Below, piece by piece: positions 1-9,272 of a stretch of 64,000 nt of DNA (the first letter of the stretch is position 1; every line of letters begins with the position of its first letter). The stretch is from an uncultured Verrucomicrobiales bacterium (lineage in GTDB: Bacteria; Verrucomicrobiota; Verrucomicrobiia; Verrucomicrobiales; Akkermansiaceae). The position numbers and the translations under genes were made by a program. Under the pieces are notes generated by a model. It was not told the origin of the DNA. It made no database searches and saw only the letters and a program-made list of their open reading frames with translations. Location of the stretch: NCBI GenBank assembly GCA_937951675.1, contig CALFBI010000008.1, positions 1-64,000 of the forward strand. The letters run 5' to 3'.

Positions 1-775
1 GACTCTCTGGAGGAGTGAAACCGTAGGTGGCCTTGAAGGTCTGAGTATGAGGGTCCGCTTCGGTCGATGCCGAGACGAACTTTGTGGGCATTTTCAAGCC
101 AGGGGCTGCATCCAGAATCACGAAAGATTCCAGAATTTCGATATTGTTAGAATTTGCCATGAGAGACGCGGGCAACTGAACCGAGGCTTCTGCTGCGCCG
201 ATCGTCTGAATCGTGGCGATCTCCTGTAGCGCCTGCACGTTATCGAGCCGGCTGACATGCTTCCTGGAAATGATGCCATCGAAGGGAGCGCGGAGAACCG
301 TGTCTTCGAGCGCTTTCTTGGCATTGTCCAGACGGGCCTTCGCCACCTTAAACGTAGCCTCCCGTTGATCGTGGACTTTCTGAGCGATAGCATCCTGAGC
401 GAGGAGCGTGACGGCACGGTCAAAATCCTGCTTCGCTGAATCAAAGTCAGTCTGCGCCGATGTCACCTCATTCTCATAACTGCGGGTGTCGAGCTTCCCG
501 ATGAGATCGCCTTCCGCAATATCCTGACTAGAGGAAATGGGGAATTCGATCAGTTGTCCAGAAACCTTGAAGGTGAGATCGACTGAAGAAGTCGCCTGAA
601 TCACCGCGGGGAGCTTGATGTCACGAACATTGTTTACCGTTTCAATGGTGATCATTTTTACGGGGCGGACGACTTCCTTTTGGGTGCTCGCTTTCTTCTC
701 TCCACAAGAGGGAAGAAGGAAGAGTGTTAAAAGGGAAGAAAAAATAAGCGTAATTCGAAAAATTAAACTGTTCAT
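1..775 (-). CDS. RND efflux periplasmic adaptor (HlyD/AcrA family) lipoprotein, 3' part cut by window edge
   Basis: Open reading frame of 258 codons running off the left edge, so the C-terminus is missing. It starts MNSLIF and has a hydrophobic signal ending in the lipobox LPSC with Cys24, so it is probably a lipoprotein. The following region has the order typical of membrane-fusion proteins: a beta-strand stretch (VIQATSSVDLTFKVSGQL), the first lipoyl half, a coiled-coil hairpin rich in Ala/Gln/Asp with KVAKARLDNAKKALEDT, then the second lipoyl half VLRAPFDGIISRKHVSRLD. In this family the adaptor links an inner-membrane RND pump to an outer-membrane channel. The pump gene would be expected beyond the left edge. 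The substrate cannot be told. Confidence 0.9.
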   Translation of the reverse strand, partial: MNSLIFRITLIFSSLLTLFLLPSCGEKKASTQKEVVRPVKMITIETVNNVRDIKLPAVIQATSSVDLTFKVSGQLIEFPISSSQDIAEGDLIGKLDTRSYENEVTSAQTDFDSAKQDFDRAVTLLAQDAIAQKVHDQREATFKVAKARLDNAKKALEDTVLRAPFDGIISRKHVSRLDNVQALQEIATIQTIGAAEASVQLPASLMANSNNIEILESFVILDAAPGLKMPTKFVSASTEADPHTQTFKATYGFTPPES

Positions 776-980
776 GATTTATTTTTAATAAATATAACAG
801 CCTGCCAAACAAACCCAGGCTAAATAAAGTAAAGTGCCTCTCAAAAACTAACAAAAGATTATCATAGGTTTAAAAAAGCAAGTCCTCACATTGAAATATG
901 TTGGCTAAACTTGATGCAACAGAAGGGTGAATTTTGTCGTTATCTCAGCCCTGCTTCGAGTTAATTTGTTAGCACGAGCA

Positions 981-3517
981 TCACTCAATTGATTCTGATT
1001 GGAATAAGATCTCGCTCCCTCTTTTGAGTTCTAAGAGGGATCTTCCCGTTGGTGCTTTTTCAAAGGAGAGGGTGTCGATCTGATTGTTTATTTTAATCGT
1101 GATGCTTTCTCCTTGCCAATTTGTTTCTGGAAGCGTGTCGAGCCGATGGCGATAAGGGTAGATCATTACCTTGTAGCGGGGGGATTTTGAGCGGCTTGGG
1201 ACTACAAGCCGTTTCGACATACCAAAGGTCCGTCCTCCTGGTGTGATCATATCTTTCTTCTCAAAGGTTTCCACTCTAGCTTGAGGGACCATGGTGTAAT
1301 CAGCGGCTTTCTCAGGGAAGGCTAGCTCAAAAAACCTCACGAGGAGCAGGGGTTCCCCTTTTTTTGGAAAGCGGCGATTTCCTTTCCGGCGGATGGAGTC
1401 ACTTCCAAGCACGATATCGGTATAGGGGCGGGTTGCTGCTTTTTTCTCACGGAGTCCCACTCCTGTTGCGTTATCATGCAAGTCAATTTTAATGGGGATG
1501 AGGTCATCCTCTAGCATCATAATCCACTCATAGAGCCGTTCTTCTTGATCTTTTTGAATATCATCAATGATCAAGGCGTAAGGGTGATCTCCTTTCACTA
1601 AGCCAGCAGTGCGATAAGCGTATTCGACAGGGTTGAAGGGACTTCGGATAGACCAAGAGTCTTCATCCCACATGCCGGAATCTCCTAGTTCAAAGCCCTC
1701 AAAAGCGGCTTTGACATTGGGGTGGGGGTCTAATTCAAAAGAATGATTTTGTTGAAACGATTCAGCCTGTTCTTTGAAGTGTTGGAAGCGTTCCGCCTTG
1801 AATTTATCATCATTAAGGTCGGTTCCTAAAATGGCCTTGGGCCAAAACCAGTCATAGGCGTATTTAATATCACAAACCGCAAAATCGGCCTTAGGGTGAT
1901 GAGTCATTTGTAGAACCTTGCCCGGGGGAGTGAAATACCCTTGTCCTCTGCCGTCTACTAGGACGATATTATGGTAGCGGCTTTGAACAGACCGAAATCC
2001 ATCTAAGGTCCAGCCTCGGCCTAAAGCGGCGATATTGAATACCCCTCGATCGGCGTGTTCATGTCCCGCGTAAAAACTATCAGGACGGCATTCGTAGTTG
2101 AAATAAAAAGCGTCTTTATCCCAGCCGGTGCGAGAAATCATCGTTCCTCGCTCCGGATCCATCCAAGTTGTTTCGAGTCCTAATTTTTTTCCGAATTCAT
2201 GATCAAAGAGGGATCCGTCTTCATTTTTTTCAGGGTCACAAGCAATGACGGATTCGAAAATCAATTGGTGGTCTTTGGTTCGATCGAGCTTATCATTTCC
2301 AAAATATTTCTTCACTAGCTGCTGGTAGTCGTAGTCGATGATGTGATCTTCTGGGTAAAGGTATTTCATCAACATGACTTCTAGTTGGGTGGGGGAGCGG
2401 TCCCCTCCATCTCCATGGCTGACGTAATGCCCTCCATAGGGGGTTAGGCACTGGACATGCCATCGAGAAATTTCTCGATAACGTTTTGTGGTGAAAATCG
2501 GATTCCCCCGGCGTGCGAAAGCGAAAGCGGCTTGCCCTCCCCAGAGCCAACCAAAAGAAGTGTAGCCGACCGGCTCGGTGCTGCTTCCTTTTTTACTATA
2601 ATTGTATAGGATGTAATCTTGTAAGCATTCTTCTGCCAACTGTTCTACTCGTGGGTCATGACCTTCTTCCCCCTCGATCGACATCGAGAGTAAGGTGAAA
2701 CAATGTCCGGCATGAACCCAGTTCCACATTCGGAGTTGAGGAGGAAGGTTCATGCCGAAGAAGTAAGCGCCATTTGTAATTTTTGAAATGACACGCCGAG
2801 TCGTGGCGGTTTCTTCTTCAGACATAAAAGGTTGCGCTAAGTCGTAAGCATAGCCGAGCTGATGCCAGCTAAAGAGGCCATAACTACCAAGGGCGTGAAA
2901 GCTTCCCCAGCGTCCTGCATTATCGGGGTATGGGCTTGAGCGCCATTGTTCGACCTTGGGTTCCAAGTGCAAGGCCCAACCCGCGACAGCGGCGGCGACT
3001 TTTTTTCCTAGTTGTTCGTCATTATTGAGCAAGGCATGAAAAGCGCCGAGCTGTAAGTCGTAGAGCACCGGAGTTTGATTATAGGATTCCTTCTCTGCTG
3101 GTTTCGGGTCTTTTTGTAGGAATTCATATTGCTCGAAATCACGAGCTCCGAGTGCTTTCACACATTGATCTGTCCATGAGTGGTCTTTCAAGAGCCCCAT
3201 TTCCAAACGACGTTGAGTGATAGCACTTAGGCGTTGACCAACGATGGTGTTCGCTAATCGATTCTTGATATCCGGGATCTCTTCTTCGCTGAATAAGAGG
3301 CGCGGATGCTTTCCGGTAACCGGGACCTTTCCTAGGAGTTTGGCTTGATAGCCCGTGCTGTCATAACTGACCTCCGGTTTCACCTTGGTAGGATGCCCTA
3401 ATTTACCTTCAAGAACTTGCTCTCCTGATGGTGTTCCGACTCCGTCAAAAATGGGAATCGCAAGTAATTGAGGGCTAAAAAATCCTAAAAAAAAATACAG
3501 CTAAGAAACCATTTCAT
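981..3517 (-). CDS. Secreted heparinase II/III-like polysaccharide lyase family protein, signal peptide out of frame by one base
   Basis: The body, readable from a GTG at 3383, is 800 codons. It opens with HPRLLFSEEEIPDIKNRL, typical of the DUF4962/heparinase N-terminal toroid, and near residue 440 has AGHEHADRGVFNIAALGRGW, a hallmark of heparinase II/III C-terminal domains. Such enzymes cleave uronic-acid polysaccharides by beta-elimination; the substrate here is unknown. Upstream, an ATG at 3517 encodes MKWFLSCIFF and then hits TAG. One extra base in the A9 tract (T9 in the gene sense) would continue LGFFSPQLLAIPIFDG straight into the body, giving a complete signal peptide. In the body frame the region upstream is open back to a stop at the same tract. 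The gene is therefore broken, expressed by slippage, or affected by a sequencing error. Confidence 0.85.
3487..3495. repeat. A9 homopolymer at the signal-peptide frameshift
   Basis: Nine consecutive A on the plus strand (nine T in the gene sense) lie between codons for MKWFLSCIF and LGFFSP of the heparinase-like gene. Ten would restore one open frame. Homopolymers of this length are known sites of polymerase slippage and of indel error. Confidence 0.9.
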
Positions 3518-3638
3518 TACCTGAACTTTATAAAAGTGGTTCTTCCTGTGACGAGAATAAAATCTCGACCTCATTTGAGACCACCCCCTTTTCCTCTCGG
3601 ACCACCGGGATCAATGTCATCCATATTTGGTGATAGTG

Positions 3639-3654
3639 TTTTTTTTGGGGGGGG
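3639..3654. repeat. T8G8 double homopolymer in the intergenic region
   Basis: Eight T followed directly by eight G in the 174-base gap between the heparinase-like gene and the SDR gene. Both runs are long enough to vary in length. The rest of this gap holds a short hairpin (CGAGA and TCTCG arms at 3553-3568) and a TATAAA about ten bases before the ATG at 3517; I see no gene in it. Confidence 0.8.
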
Positions 3655-3691
3655 AGCTCCGCGGTGCGCGACCCTGACTGTCCAATGAGGC

Positions 3692-4534
3692 TTAGGAGCC
3701 CGAGCTGTGGATTGACTGATTCTCAGGAGAGAGGGCGTCAAAAAAGGATGGGAACTCAGGAGCCCAGCCGGTTGAGAGTATTTTTCCATTGCAGACGAGC
3801 TTGTGGGTCCAAGCTCGTTTGCGGCCCATATTGATTTTTCCGGTCGGAGGGAGGGGTTGGTCGAAAAGCTCAGAAAATTTTTGATAATATTGCAACTGAC
3901 TCATGGGGTTAGAGTCCGCGATATTGTAAATTTCACCCTGAGAGGCCGAACCTTGCTGCACGAGGTGGACTAATGCCGAGGCGGCATCATCGCGGTGAAT
4001 TTGGTTAATGATCCGGCGTCCGTCTTCTTCAATCGTGGCTTCTCCTGTCAGGAATTTTTTCAAAAGAATACTGCGCTCCGGGCCATAGATACCGGCGAGC
4101 CTGGCGACGGTTCCTCCTGCGAGGAGGACTTTTTGTTCTGTCGCGACAAGGATCTGGCTCGTCTCTCTTTCTGGCTGGGTGCGGCTTTGCTCAGTCACAG
4201 TGCTGCCGTCGGTCTGGCCGTAGACGGAGCTGCTCGAGACGAATAGGAGATGGGAGGAGGGGAAGACGGCTTTGAGGTGCTGGACTCCATTTAGGAAGAC
4301 TTGTTGGTAGGCTTCGGCGCCTCCTCGGCCAGAGCTTGCGCAATGGATGATGGTATCAGGGGAAGTGCCTAGCTGTTCCTTGAGTTGAGTGAGTGATTCG
4401 AGGGAGCTTAAGTCGCCCGTTTCGATGCCAGGGCCTCCGCTTTTGGAAAAGGAGGTGACGTCCCACCCTTTTTGTTTTGCCAACTGGGCGGCAACGCTTC
4501 CGACATAACCGTATCCTGCAATGAGAAGATTCAC
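3692..4534 (-). CDS. NAD(P)-binding SDR family protein (YeeZ-like)
   Basis: 280 codons. The N-terminus MNLLIAGYGYVGSVAAQLA is a Rossmann beta-alpha-beta unit with a GxGxxG-like loop, followed by VSSSSVYGQ in the position of the catalytic Ser strand and RLAGIYGPER, a typical substrate-domain turn of extended SDRs. The classic YxxxK is not visible; the equivalent stretch reads ILVATEQKVLL, which fits the atypical YeeZ/SDR_a-like subgroup. The end, GWAPEFPSFFDAL, matches the usual C-terminus of this group. The start overlaps the stop of the upstream amidase gene by ATGA, so the two are translationally coupled. The reaction and substrate are unknown. Confidence 0.8.
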   Translation of the reverse strand: MNLLIAGYGYVGSVAAQLAKQKGWDVTSFSKSGGPGIETGDLSSLESLTQLKEQLGTSPDTIIHCASSGRGGAEAYQQVFLNGVQHLKAVFPSSHLLFVSSSSVYGQTDGSTVTEQSRTQPERETSQILVATEQKVLLAGGTVARLAGIYGPERSILLKKFLTGEATIEEDGRRIINQIHRDDAASALVHLVQQGSASQGEIYNIADSNPMSQLQYYQKFSELFDQPLPPTGKINMGRKRAWTHKLVCNGKILSTGWAPEFPSFFDALSPENQSIHSSGS

Positions 4535-5775
4535 GGTTGGAAATATTGCTCAAGAGCTCGCGTCACGCAACCGGCATATTCACGAGTGATTGAAGCGCGC
4601 ATGCGGTGATGGATCATTTTCTGGCCTTCGTAGTCTCCGTATTGAACATGGTCATAAACTTCGTGGCTGTTCATAATGTAAGGTTCTAGGAAGATGACGG
4701 GGCATTGATAAAGTCGGTTGGCTAATAAATTACGAGCCCAGACGCCATCAGAGATTCGGATCGCACGACGAGAATCGGAAGCGTATTCATAGAGAGGAAG
4801 CTGAGTGGTTTCCTGGAAGCTTTTAATCATGGCTTGAGAGATCCCAATTTCATGCTGGGCGTTCCCTCCGAGGATTTTGCGCACGAGCTCGAACCTTTCG
4901 TCATGATGGGCGAGCTCGCTAGTGGTGTAAGCACCATTAATAAGAACGTGGAGGTGGTTGGTGTCGGTGAGTTGAGGTTTTTCTGGATCTCCCCAGGCGA
5001 GGGCATTGTAGTGGAGGCAGAGGACAAGATCGGGTTGGATGTCATGATTTACGAGTGCGGCCCGGTTTCGGATTTCTTCGGTGCGGTAAACCAATTTCTC
5101 AGCTCTTCGACGATGTTGCTCGGCGTTTTCTCCTTCTCGTTTTTGGAGGCGCTTGAGGTAGTGGTTGGCTGAGTTTTGAGCGATCGTTTCGTCGTTGCTA
5201 CGGATCAGGGAGACGGTAGCGCCTTTCTGTTCAAGCATCGTTTTGAGGTGTTGGGCAGTTTGAAGGGTGAGAGTGCCCTCTTCGACCGGGGTTCCATTTC
5301 CAATTTGAAACCAGCGCTCTTCAATCTGGGCCCACTTTCCTCCGAGGTGGCCTGGGTCAATCGCGATATGAAGATCCCGCAGAGAGCGCTTGGGGTTGAG
5401 TTCCCAGAAGGTCGCGGGTGACAAAGGTTGAGAGGGGCTTTTGGGTGCGAAATACAGGCAGTAAGTAGGAGCTTCCGCGTTACCGGTGAGGATGCTGATG
5501 TGGTCTTCATGCACCGTGAAGTGTTTTTCCCAATCGTTGCCAATGGTGTAAATGTTCTGCAGGAGGAAGAGGAATTGGCGCTTAGAGATGCGGTGTTGAT
5601 AAGGGTCGAGAAGGCTCCAGTCGGGGGGCGTTCCGAGCATCGAATAAGAGGGGTGCTTTTTAAGAGGGGGGAGCTTTGCCTGATTTTGCAGTGAGCTGAA
5701 TACGAGAAAGAGGAGGAGCCCGACCAGGATTAGAAGGGGGAGAAAGAGGCGTGATTTTCTAAGGTGAGAGGTCAT
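4531..5775 (-). CDS. N-acetylmuramoyl-L-alanine amidase (Amidase_3)
   Basis: 414 codons with an N-terminal membrane anchor (LFLPLLILVGLLLFLVF) that places the enzyme on the periplasmic side. The catalytic domain begins near residue 135 with HIAIDPGHLGG, giving the first zinc His. PVEEGTLTLQTAQHL supplies the zinc Glu, LVLCLHYNA the second His, and IFLEPYIMNS the catalytic Glu. The family removes the peptide stem from murein and acts in cell separation or wall remodelling. The domain is longer than in AmiC because of an insertion between the Glu and second His region. It is the first gene of a two-gene unit with the downstream SDR. Confidence 0.9.
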   Translation of the reverse strand: MTSHLRKSRLFLPLLILVGLLLFLVFSSLQNQAKLPPLKKHPSYSMLGTPPDWSLLDPYQHRISKRQFLFLLQNIYTIGNDWEKHFTVHEDHISILTGNAEAPTYCLYFAPKSPSQPLSPATFWELNPKRSLRDLHIAIDPGHLGGKWAQIEERWFQIGNGTPVEEGTLTLQTAQHLKTMLEQKGATVSLIRSNDETIAQNSANHYLKRLQKREGENAEQHRRRAEKLVYRTEEIRNRAALVNHDIQPDLVLCLHYNALAWGDPEKPQLTDTNHLHVLINGAYTTSELAHHDERFELVRKILGGNAQHEIGISQAMIKSFQETTQLPLYEYASDSRRAIRISDGVWARNLLANRLYQCPVIFLEPYIMNSHEVYDHVQYGDYEGQKMIHHRMRASITREYAGCVTRALEQYFQP

Positions 5776-5840
5776 TCAAAAAAAGAGGAGGATGTTGAAG
5801 GGGGGTTGATTTCCATTCCGAAGCAGATCATGGTTTTGCG

Positions 5841-6626
5841 ATGAAGTTATTGTTTCTAGGAGATGTGGTCGGAGAACCGGGGCGAACCGCCATTTTCCAG
5901 GAACTCAATCGGCTTCAAGAAGAGCATGAAATTGATTTCACTGTTATTAATGGGGAAAACTCGGCTGGAGGCAAAGGGATTACCGCGAAAATTACGAAGC
6001 AACTGCTCGAGGCCGGAGCTGATGTGATCACGACCGGTGATCATGTCTGGGATCAGCGCGAGATTGTGGAATATTTCCCTACCCAGCCAAGGCTGCTTCG
6101 GCCGATCAATTACGGTCCTGATACGGTAGGGCAGGGGAGCGTGATCCTTGAGACACAAGGAGGAAAAGTAGGAGTGATTAACGCCCAAGGTCGCACTTTT
6201 ATGAATCCTCCTCTCGATAATCCCTTTACGGTGGTGGAGGAAGAGGTTCGCCGAATGAGGGAAGAGGGGGTCTTGATGATTTTCGTAGACTTTCATGCCG
6301 AGACGACCAGCGAGTCGATTGCAATGGGTCATGCCTTAGATGGTTCTGTTTCGGCGGTAATAGGAACTCATACTCACGTGCAGACCGCTGATGAGAAGAT
6401 TCTACCGCAAGGAACCGCTCACTTAACAGATGCTGGAATGTGTGGTCCTGACCTCTCAATACTGGGCCGTGAGGTGGCCTCTGTTGTCTGGAGATTTCGC
6501 ACAGGAATGCCAACGCGCTTTCCGGTCGCAAAAGGCCCGGTGCGTCTTTGTGGGGCGGTCATTGAAATCGACCCTTTAACGGGTCTTGCTTCCTCTATCT
6601 TGAGAGTCAATGAGTTACTTGAATAA
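5841..6626 (+). CDS. ymdB: YmdB family metallophosphoesterase
   Basis: 261 codons, the normal length of the TIGR00282 family. All expected metal-site segments are visible: LFLGDVVGEPGR, NGENSAGGKGIT, TTGDHVWDQ, VDFHAETTSE and GTHTHVQTAD. The characterised Bacillus homologue is a dinuclear metal phosphodiesterase active on 2',3'-cyclic nucleotides and affects RNA stability and biofilm choice; that role is inferred here from family membership. It is divergent from the amidase gene with only 65 bases between the starts and precedes the tRNA-Thr-tuf region without a clear terminator. Confidence 0.93.
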   Translation: MKLLFLGDVVGEPGRTAIFQELNRLQEEHEIDFTVINGENSAGGKGITAKITKQLLEAGADVITTGDHVWDQREIVEYFPTQPRLLRPINYGPDTVGQGSVILETQGGKVGVINAQGRTFMNPPLDNPFTVVEEEVRRMREEGVLMIFVDFHAETTSESIAMGHALDGSVSAVIGTHTHVQTADEKILPQGTAHLTDAGMCGPDLSILGREVASVVWRFRTGMPTRFPVAKGPVRLCGAVIEIDPLTGLASSILRVNELLE

Positions 6627-6705
6627 AGAGCCTCAAGAAGCTGTTTATTTATTTCGCTGATTCTCAGTGTCTTAAGTGAATTTTCAAATAGAATACCTTT
6701 TTCTT

Positions 6706-6733
6706 TTGACACTAAGCTACTCTTTGGTAATTT
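6706..6733 (+). promoter_or_regulatory. Candidate sigma-70 promoter for tRNA-Thr-tuf
   Basis: A perfect TTGACA at 6706-6711 is followed after 16 bases by TAATTT at 6728-6733, about 90 bases before the tRNA. A second TTGACA stands at 6746-6751 in the same local context (TTGACACAAAG against TTGACACTAAG) but has no good -10 partner. This is inferred from sequence only. Confidence 0.45.
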
Positions 6734-6825
6734 CCGCGCCCGCTCTTGACACAAAGTCGAGAGGCTTACGTGCGCATGCGTGCAAAAAAGCTTTTCGCCT
6801 GAGTTGTTAATTGCAGCTTTCATAA

Positions 6826-6900
<75 letters not shown>

Positions 6901-6962
6901 TGCGACAAACAAACCAAGAAACCAGAAACCAACGCTAACGCGTTAATAAATACAGATCTATT

Positions 6963-8147
6963 ATGGCTAAAGAAGCATTCCAACGGAATAAGCCGCACGT
7001 TAACGTGGGGACTATCGGACACGTCGATCACGGAAAAACAACTCTCACAGCAGCAATTGCAACGACTCTCGCGGAAGCGGGTGGTGGTGAAGCAAAAGCA
7101 TACGATGAAATCGATGCTGCTCCTGAAGAGAAAGAGCGTGGGATTACTATTTCCACCGCTCACGTCGAATACGAAACAGCGAATCGTCACTATGCACACG
7201 TTGATTGTCCAGGACACGCCGATTATGTGAAAAACATGATCACAGGTGCTGCTCAAATGGATGGCGGTATCCTCGTTTGTTCTGCTGCTGATGGCCCAAT
7301 GCCTCAGACTCGTGAGCACATCCTTCTTGCTCGTCAGGTAGGTGTCCCAGCTCTCGTAGTGTTCCTCAACAAAGTTGATCAAGTTGATGACGAGGAACTC
7401 CTCGAGCTTGTTGAAATGGAAGTGCGCGAACTTCTCAGCGTTTACGAATACCCTGGTGATGACATTCCAGTGATCAAAGGTTCAGCGTTGAAAGCTCTTG
7501 AAGGTGATGCGACTCACAAAGAAAACATTCTTAAGTTGATGGCTGCAGTTGATGACTACATCCCTGAGCCAGATCGTCCAGTAGACTTAGACTTCCTCAT
7601 GCCTATTGAAGATGTCTTCTCTATTGAAGGTCGCGGAACTGTTGCGACAGGCCGTATTGAGCGTGGAATCATTAAGAAAATGGGAGAAGTTGAAGTTGTT
7701 GGAATTCGTGACACTCAAGTGACGACCATTACTGATATCGAAATGTTCCGTAAGCTTCTTGATGAAGGTCGCGCAGGTGATAACGTAGGGCTTCTTGTTC
7801 GTGGTCTTAAAAAAGCAGATCTCGAGCGTGGTCAGTGCATCGTTAAGCCTGGTTCAGTGACACCACACAAGCACTTCAAAGCTGAAATCTATGTTCTTTC
7901 TAAGGACGAAGGTGGACGCCACACTCCTTTCTTCTCTAACTACCGCCCTCAGTTCTACTTCCGCACAACGGACGTAACTGGAAGCATCGCTCTTCCAGAC
8001 GGAGTTGAGATGGTCATGCCTGGTGATAATGTTGAGTTGGAAGTTCAACTCATCACACCAATTGCAATGGAGAAAACAATGCGCTTCGCGATTCGTGAAG
8101 GTGGCCGCACCGTTGGTGCTGGACGCGTTGGAGATATCCTCGACTAA
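6963..8147 (+). CDS. tuf: Elongation factor Tu
   Basis: 394 codons, full length. The GTPase motifs are all present: GHVDHGKT (G1), RGITI (G2), DCPGHADY (G3), NKVD (G4) and GSALKAL (G5), followed by the two beta-barrel domains. EF-Tu delivers aminoacyl-tRNA to the ribosome in the cytoplasm and is recycled by EF-Ts, encoded at 22365. No Shine-Dalgarno sequence precedes the ATG; the leader is A/T rich. The gene sits between tRNA-Thr and tRNA-Trp at the head of the secE-nusG-ribosomal protein-RNA polymerase cluster. Confidence 0.98.
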   Translation: MAKEAFQRNKPHVNVGTIGHVDHGKTTLTAAIATTLAEAGGGEAKAYDEIDAAPEEKERGITISTAHVEYETANRHYAHVDCPGHADYVKNMITGAAQMDGGILVCSAADGPMPQTREHILLARQVGVPALVVFLNKVDQVDDEELLELVEMEVRELLSVYEYPGDDIPVIKGSALKALEGDATHKENILKLMAAVDDYIPEPDRPVDLDFLMPIEDVFSIEGRGTVATGRIERGIIKKMGEVEVVGIRDTQVTTITDIEMFRKLLDEGRAGDNVGLLVRGLKKADLERGQCIVKPGSVTPHKHFKAEIYVLSKDEGGRHTPFFSNYRPQFYFRTTDVTGSIALPDGVEMVMPGDNVELEVQLITPIAMEKTMRFAIREGGRTVGAGRVGDILD

Positions 8148-8166
8148 ACGATTTAAAATAAACACA

Positions 8167-8195
8167 TTTCTTAGTTACTTTAAGTAACTAAGAAA
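8167..8195 (+). terminator. Perfect inverted repeat after tuf, terminator-like
   Basis: Arms of 14 bases centred on T8181 with no mismatch; as RNA it would form about 12 pairs around a short loop. Only A follows on the plus strand, so it lacks a classical U tail; it could act as a partial terminator, processing site or 3' stabiliser between tuf and tRNA-Trp. Its core TTACTTTAAGTAA recurs before rpoB. Confidence 0.6.
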
Positions 8196-8263
8196 ACTGG
8201 TTTCTCAGGGGGTATTTGCATGAGTCTGTCATCAAATGCCCCCTCAGTTTCCTCACTTACAAC

Positions 8264-8339
8264 AGGACAGTAGCTCAATTGGTAGAGTAGTGGTCTCCAA
8301 AACCATTGGTTGAGAGTTCGAGTCTCTCCTGTCCTGCCA
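8264..8339 (+). tRNA. tRNA-Trp(CCA)
   Basis: Cloverleaf with acceptor arms AGGACAG and CTGTCCT, anticodon loop CTCCAAA with anticodon CCA, T arm GAGAG TTCGAGT CTCTC, discriminator G and an encoded CCA end. It lies 24 bases before secE, the standard bacterial order tuf, trnW, secE, nusG. Confidence 0.97.
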
Positions 8340-8362
8340 TTTTTCACATTTCTCACACATTC

Positions 8363-8590
8363 ATGTTCCAAAAAATTTCAACTTTTGTCGGCGAAGTTAA
8401 AGGAGAGTTGCGCAAAGCATCTTGGCCTTGGGAGTCCGATCCAAAATTGAAAGGGTTTAAGAAATACAAGGAGCTCATTGACTCGACGATTGTCGTTTTG
8501 ATTGCAATTGTTCTCTTGGCTGCTTACGTCTCTTTTTGGGACCTGATCAATCGGAACGTTGTGAAGATGCTCACCTCTCTCTGGAGTTAA
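8363..8590 (+). CDS. secE: Preprotein translocase subunit SecE
   Basis: 75 codons, the short single-span form. MFQKISTFVGEVKGELRKAS forms the amphipathic N-terminal helix, WPW follows the family's conserved WP position, and one membrane helix (VVLIAIVLLAAYVSFWDLI) follows. SecE clamps SecY in the inner-membrane Sec channel. An in-frame extension upstream begins inside tRNA-Trp and is rejected; the ATG at 8363 gives the expected start. No Shine-Dalgarno sequence is visible. Confidence 0.95.
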   Translation: MFQKISTFVGEVKGELRKASWPWESDPKLKGFKKYKELIDSTIVVLIAIVLLAAYVSFWDLINRNVVKMLTSLWS

Positions 8591-8656
8591 CCAAGATTTT
8601 TCCAGAGCCCCTCATTTCCTTTTTCTCTTTTTTACCCATTTCTGATTTAGCTGCTT

Positions 8657-9226
8657 ATGCCTATTATTCCTGAACCTCGCAAACAATGGTATGTTGTTCA
8701 CGTTCTCTCTAACCAGGAGCAGAAAGTGCGCAATCGCATTTTGCGCGAAATGGAGCAGCAAGAACTTGGAGATTTCATCTTCGATGTTTTGATGCCTACG
8801 GAGATGGTCTCAGAAGTCAAACAAGGGAAAAAACGCGAATCGAAGCGTAAATTTTACCCTGGTTATATCATCATGAACATGCACCTCTTAACAGAGGAAA
8901 ATGAGCTTGTAGATGAGACTTGGTATTTCATTCAGCAAATGGACGGAGTGATCGGTTTCGCCGGAAATCGGAATCGCCCAATCCCAATGCGTCAGCGCGA
9001 AGTAGACAGTATGCTTGCGCAAATTAAAGAACGCGAAGAGGCGGTTCGCCCTTCTATCAATTTTGAAGTCGGCGATGCAATCAGCGTCTCCGACGGCCCT
9101 TTCGAAAGCCAAAACGGCATCATCGAAGAAATCGACCCGGAGCGCGGAAAGCTCCGTGTTGCAGTCACCATTTTCGGCCGCTCTACACCGGTCGAACTCG
9201 AGTATTGGCAGGTGGAGAAAGCCTGA
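8657..9226 (+). CDS. nusG: Transcription termination/antitermination factor NusG
   Basis: 189 codons. The NGN domain opens with KQWYVVHVLSNQEQKVRNRI and carries KRESKRKFYPGYIIMNM; the KOW domain lies near the end (FEVGDAISVSDGPFESQNGI). NusG binds RNA polymerase and couples it to Rho or the leading ribosome. It is separated from secE by 66 bases and from rplK by 46 bases and lacks an obvious ribosome-binding site. Confidence 0.97.
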   Translation: MPIIPEPRKQWYVVHVLSNQEQKVRNRILREMEQQELGDFIFDVLMPTEMVSEVKQGKKRESKRKFYPGYIIMNMHLLTEENELVDETWYFIQQMDGVIGFAGNRNRPIPMRQREVDSMLAQIKEREEAVRPSINFEVGDAISVSDGPFESQNGIIEEIDPERGKLRVAVTIFGRSTPVELEYWQVEKA

Positions 9227-9272
9227 CCTTACTTGTAAAAACCAAGAACATTAACTTACTCCTAAAGGAACC

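Noticed and set aside
776-980. Gene in the gap after the efflux adaptor start
   Set aside because: The only open frames are shadows of the adaptor gene; the A/T-rich gap likely holds just its promoter.
3571-3789. 72-codon minus-strand frame ending GPRGKGGGLK
   Set aside because: Its first half overlaps the end of the SDR gene in another frame and its second half crosses the T8G8 tract; no family features.
8180-8371. Minus-strand frame with GETRTLNQWFWRPL
   Set aside because: Antisense of tRNA-Trp; a common spurious call.
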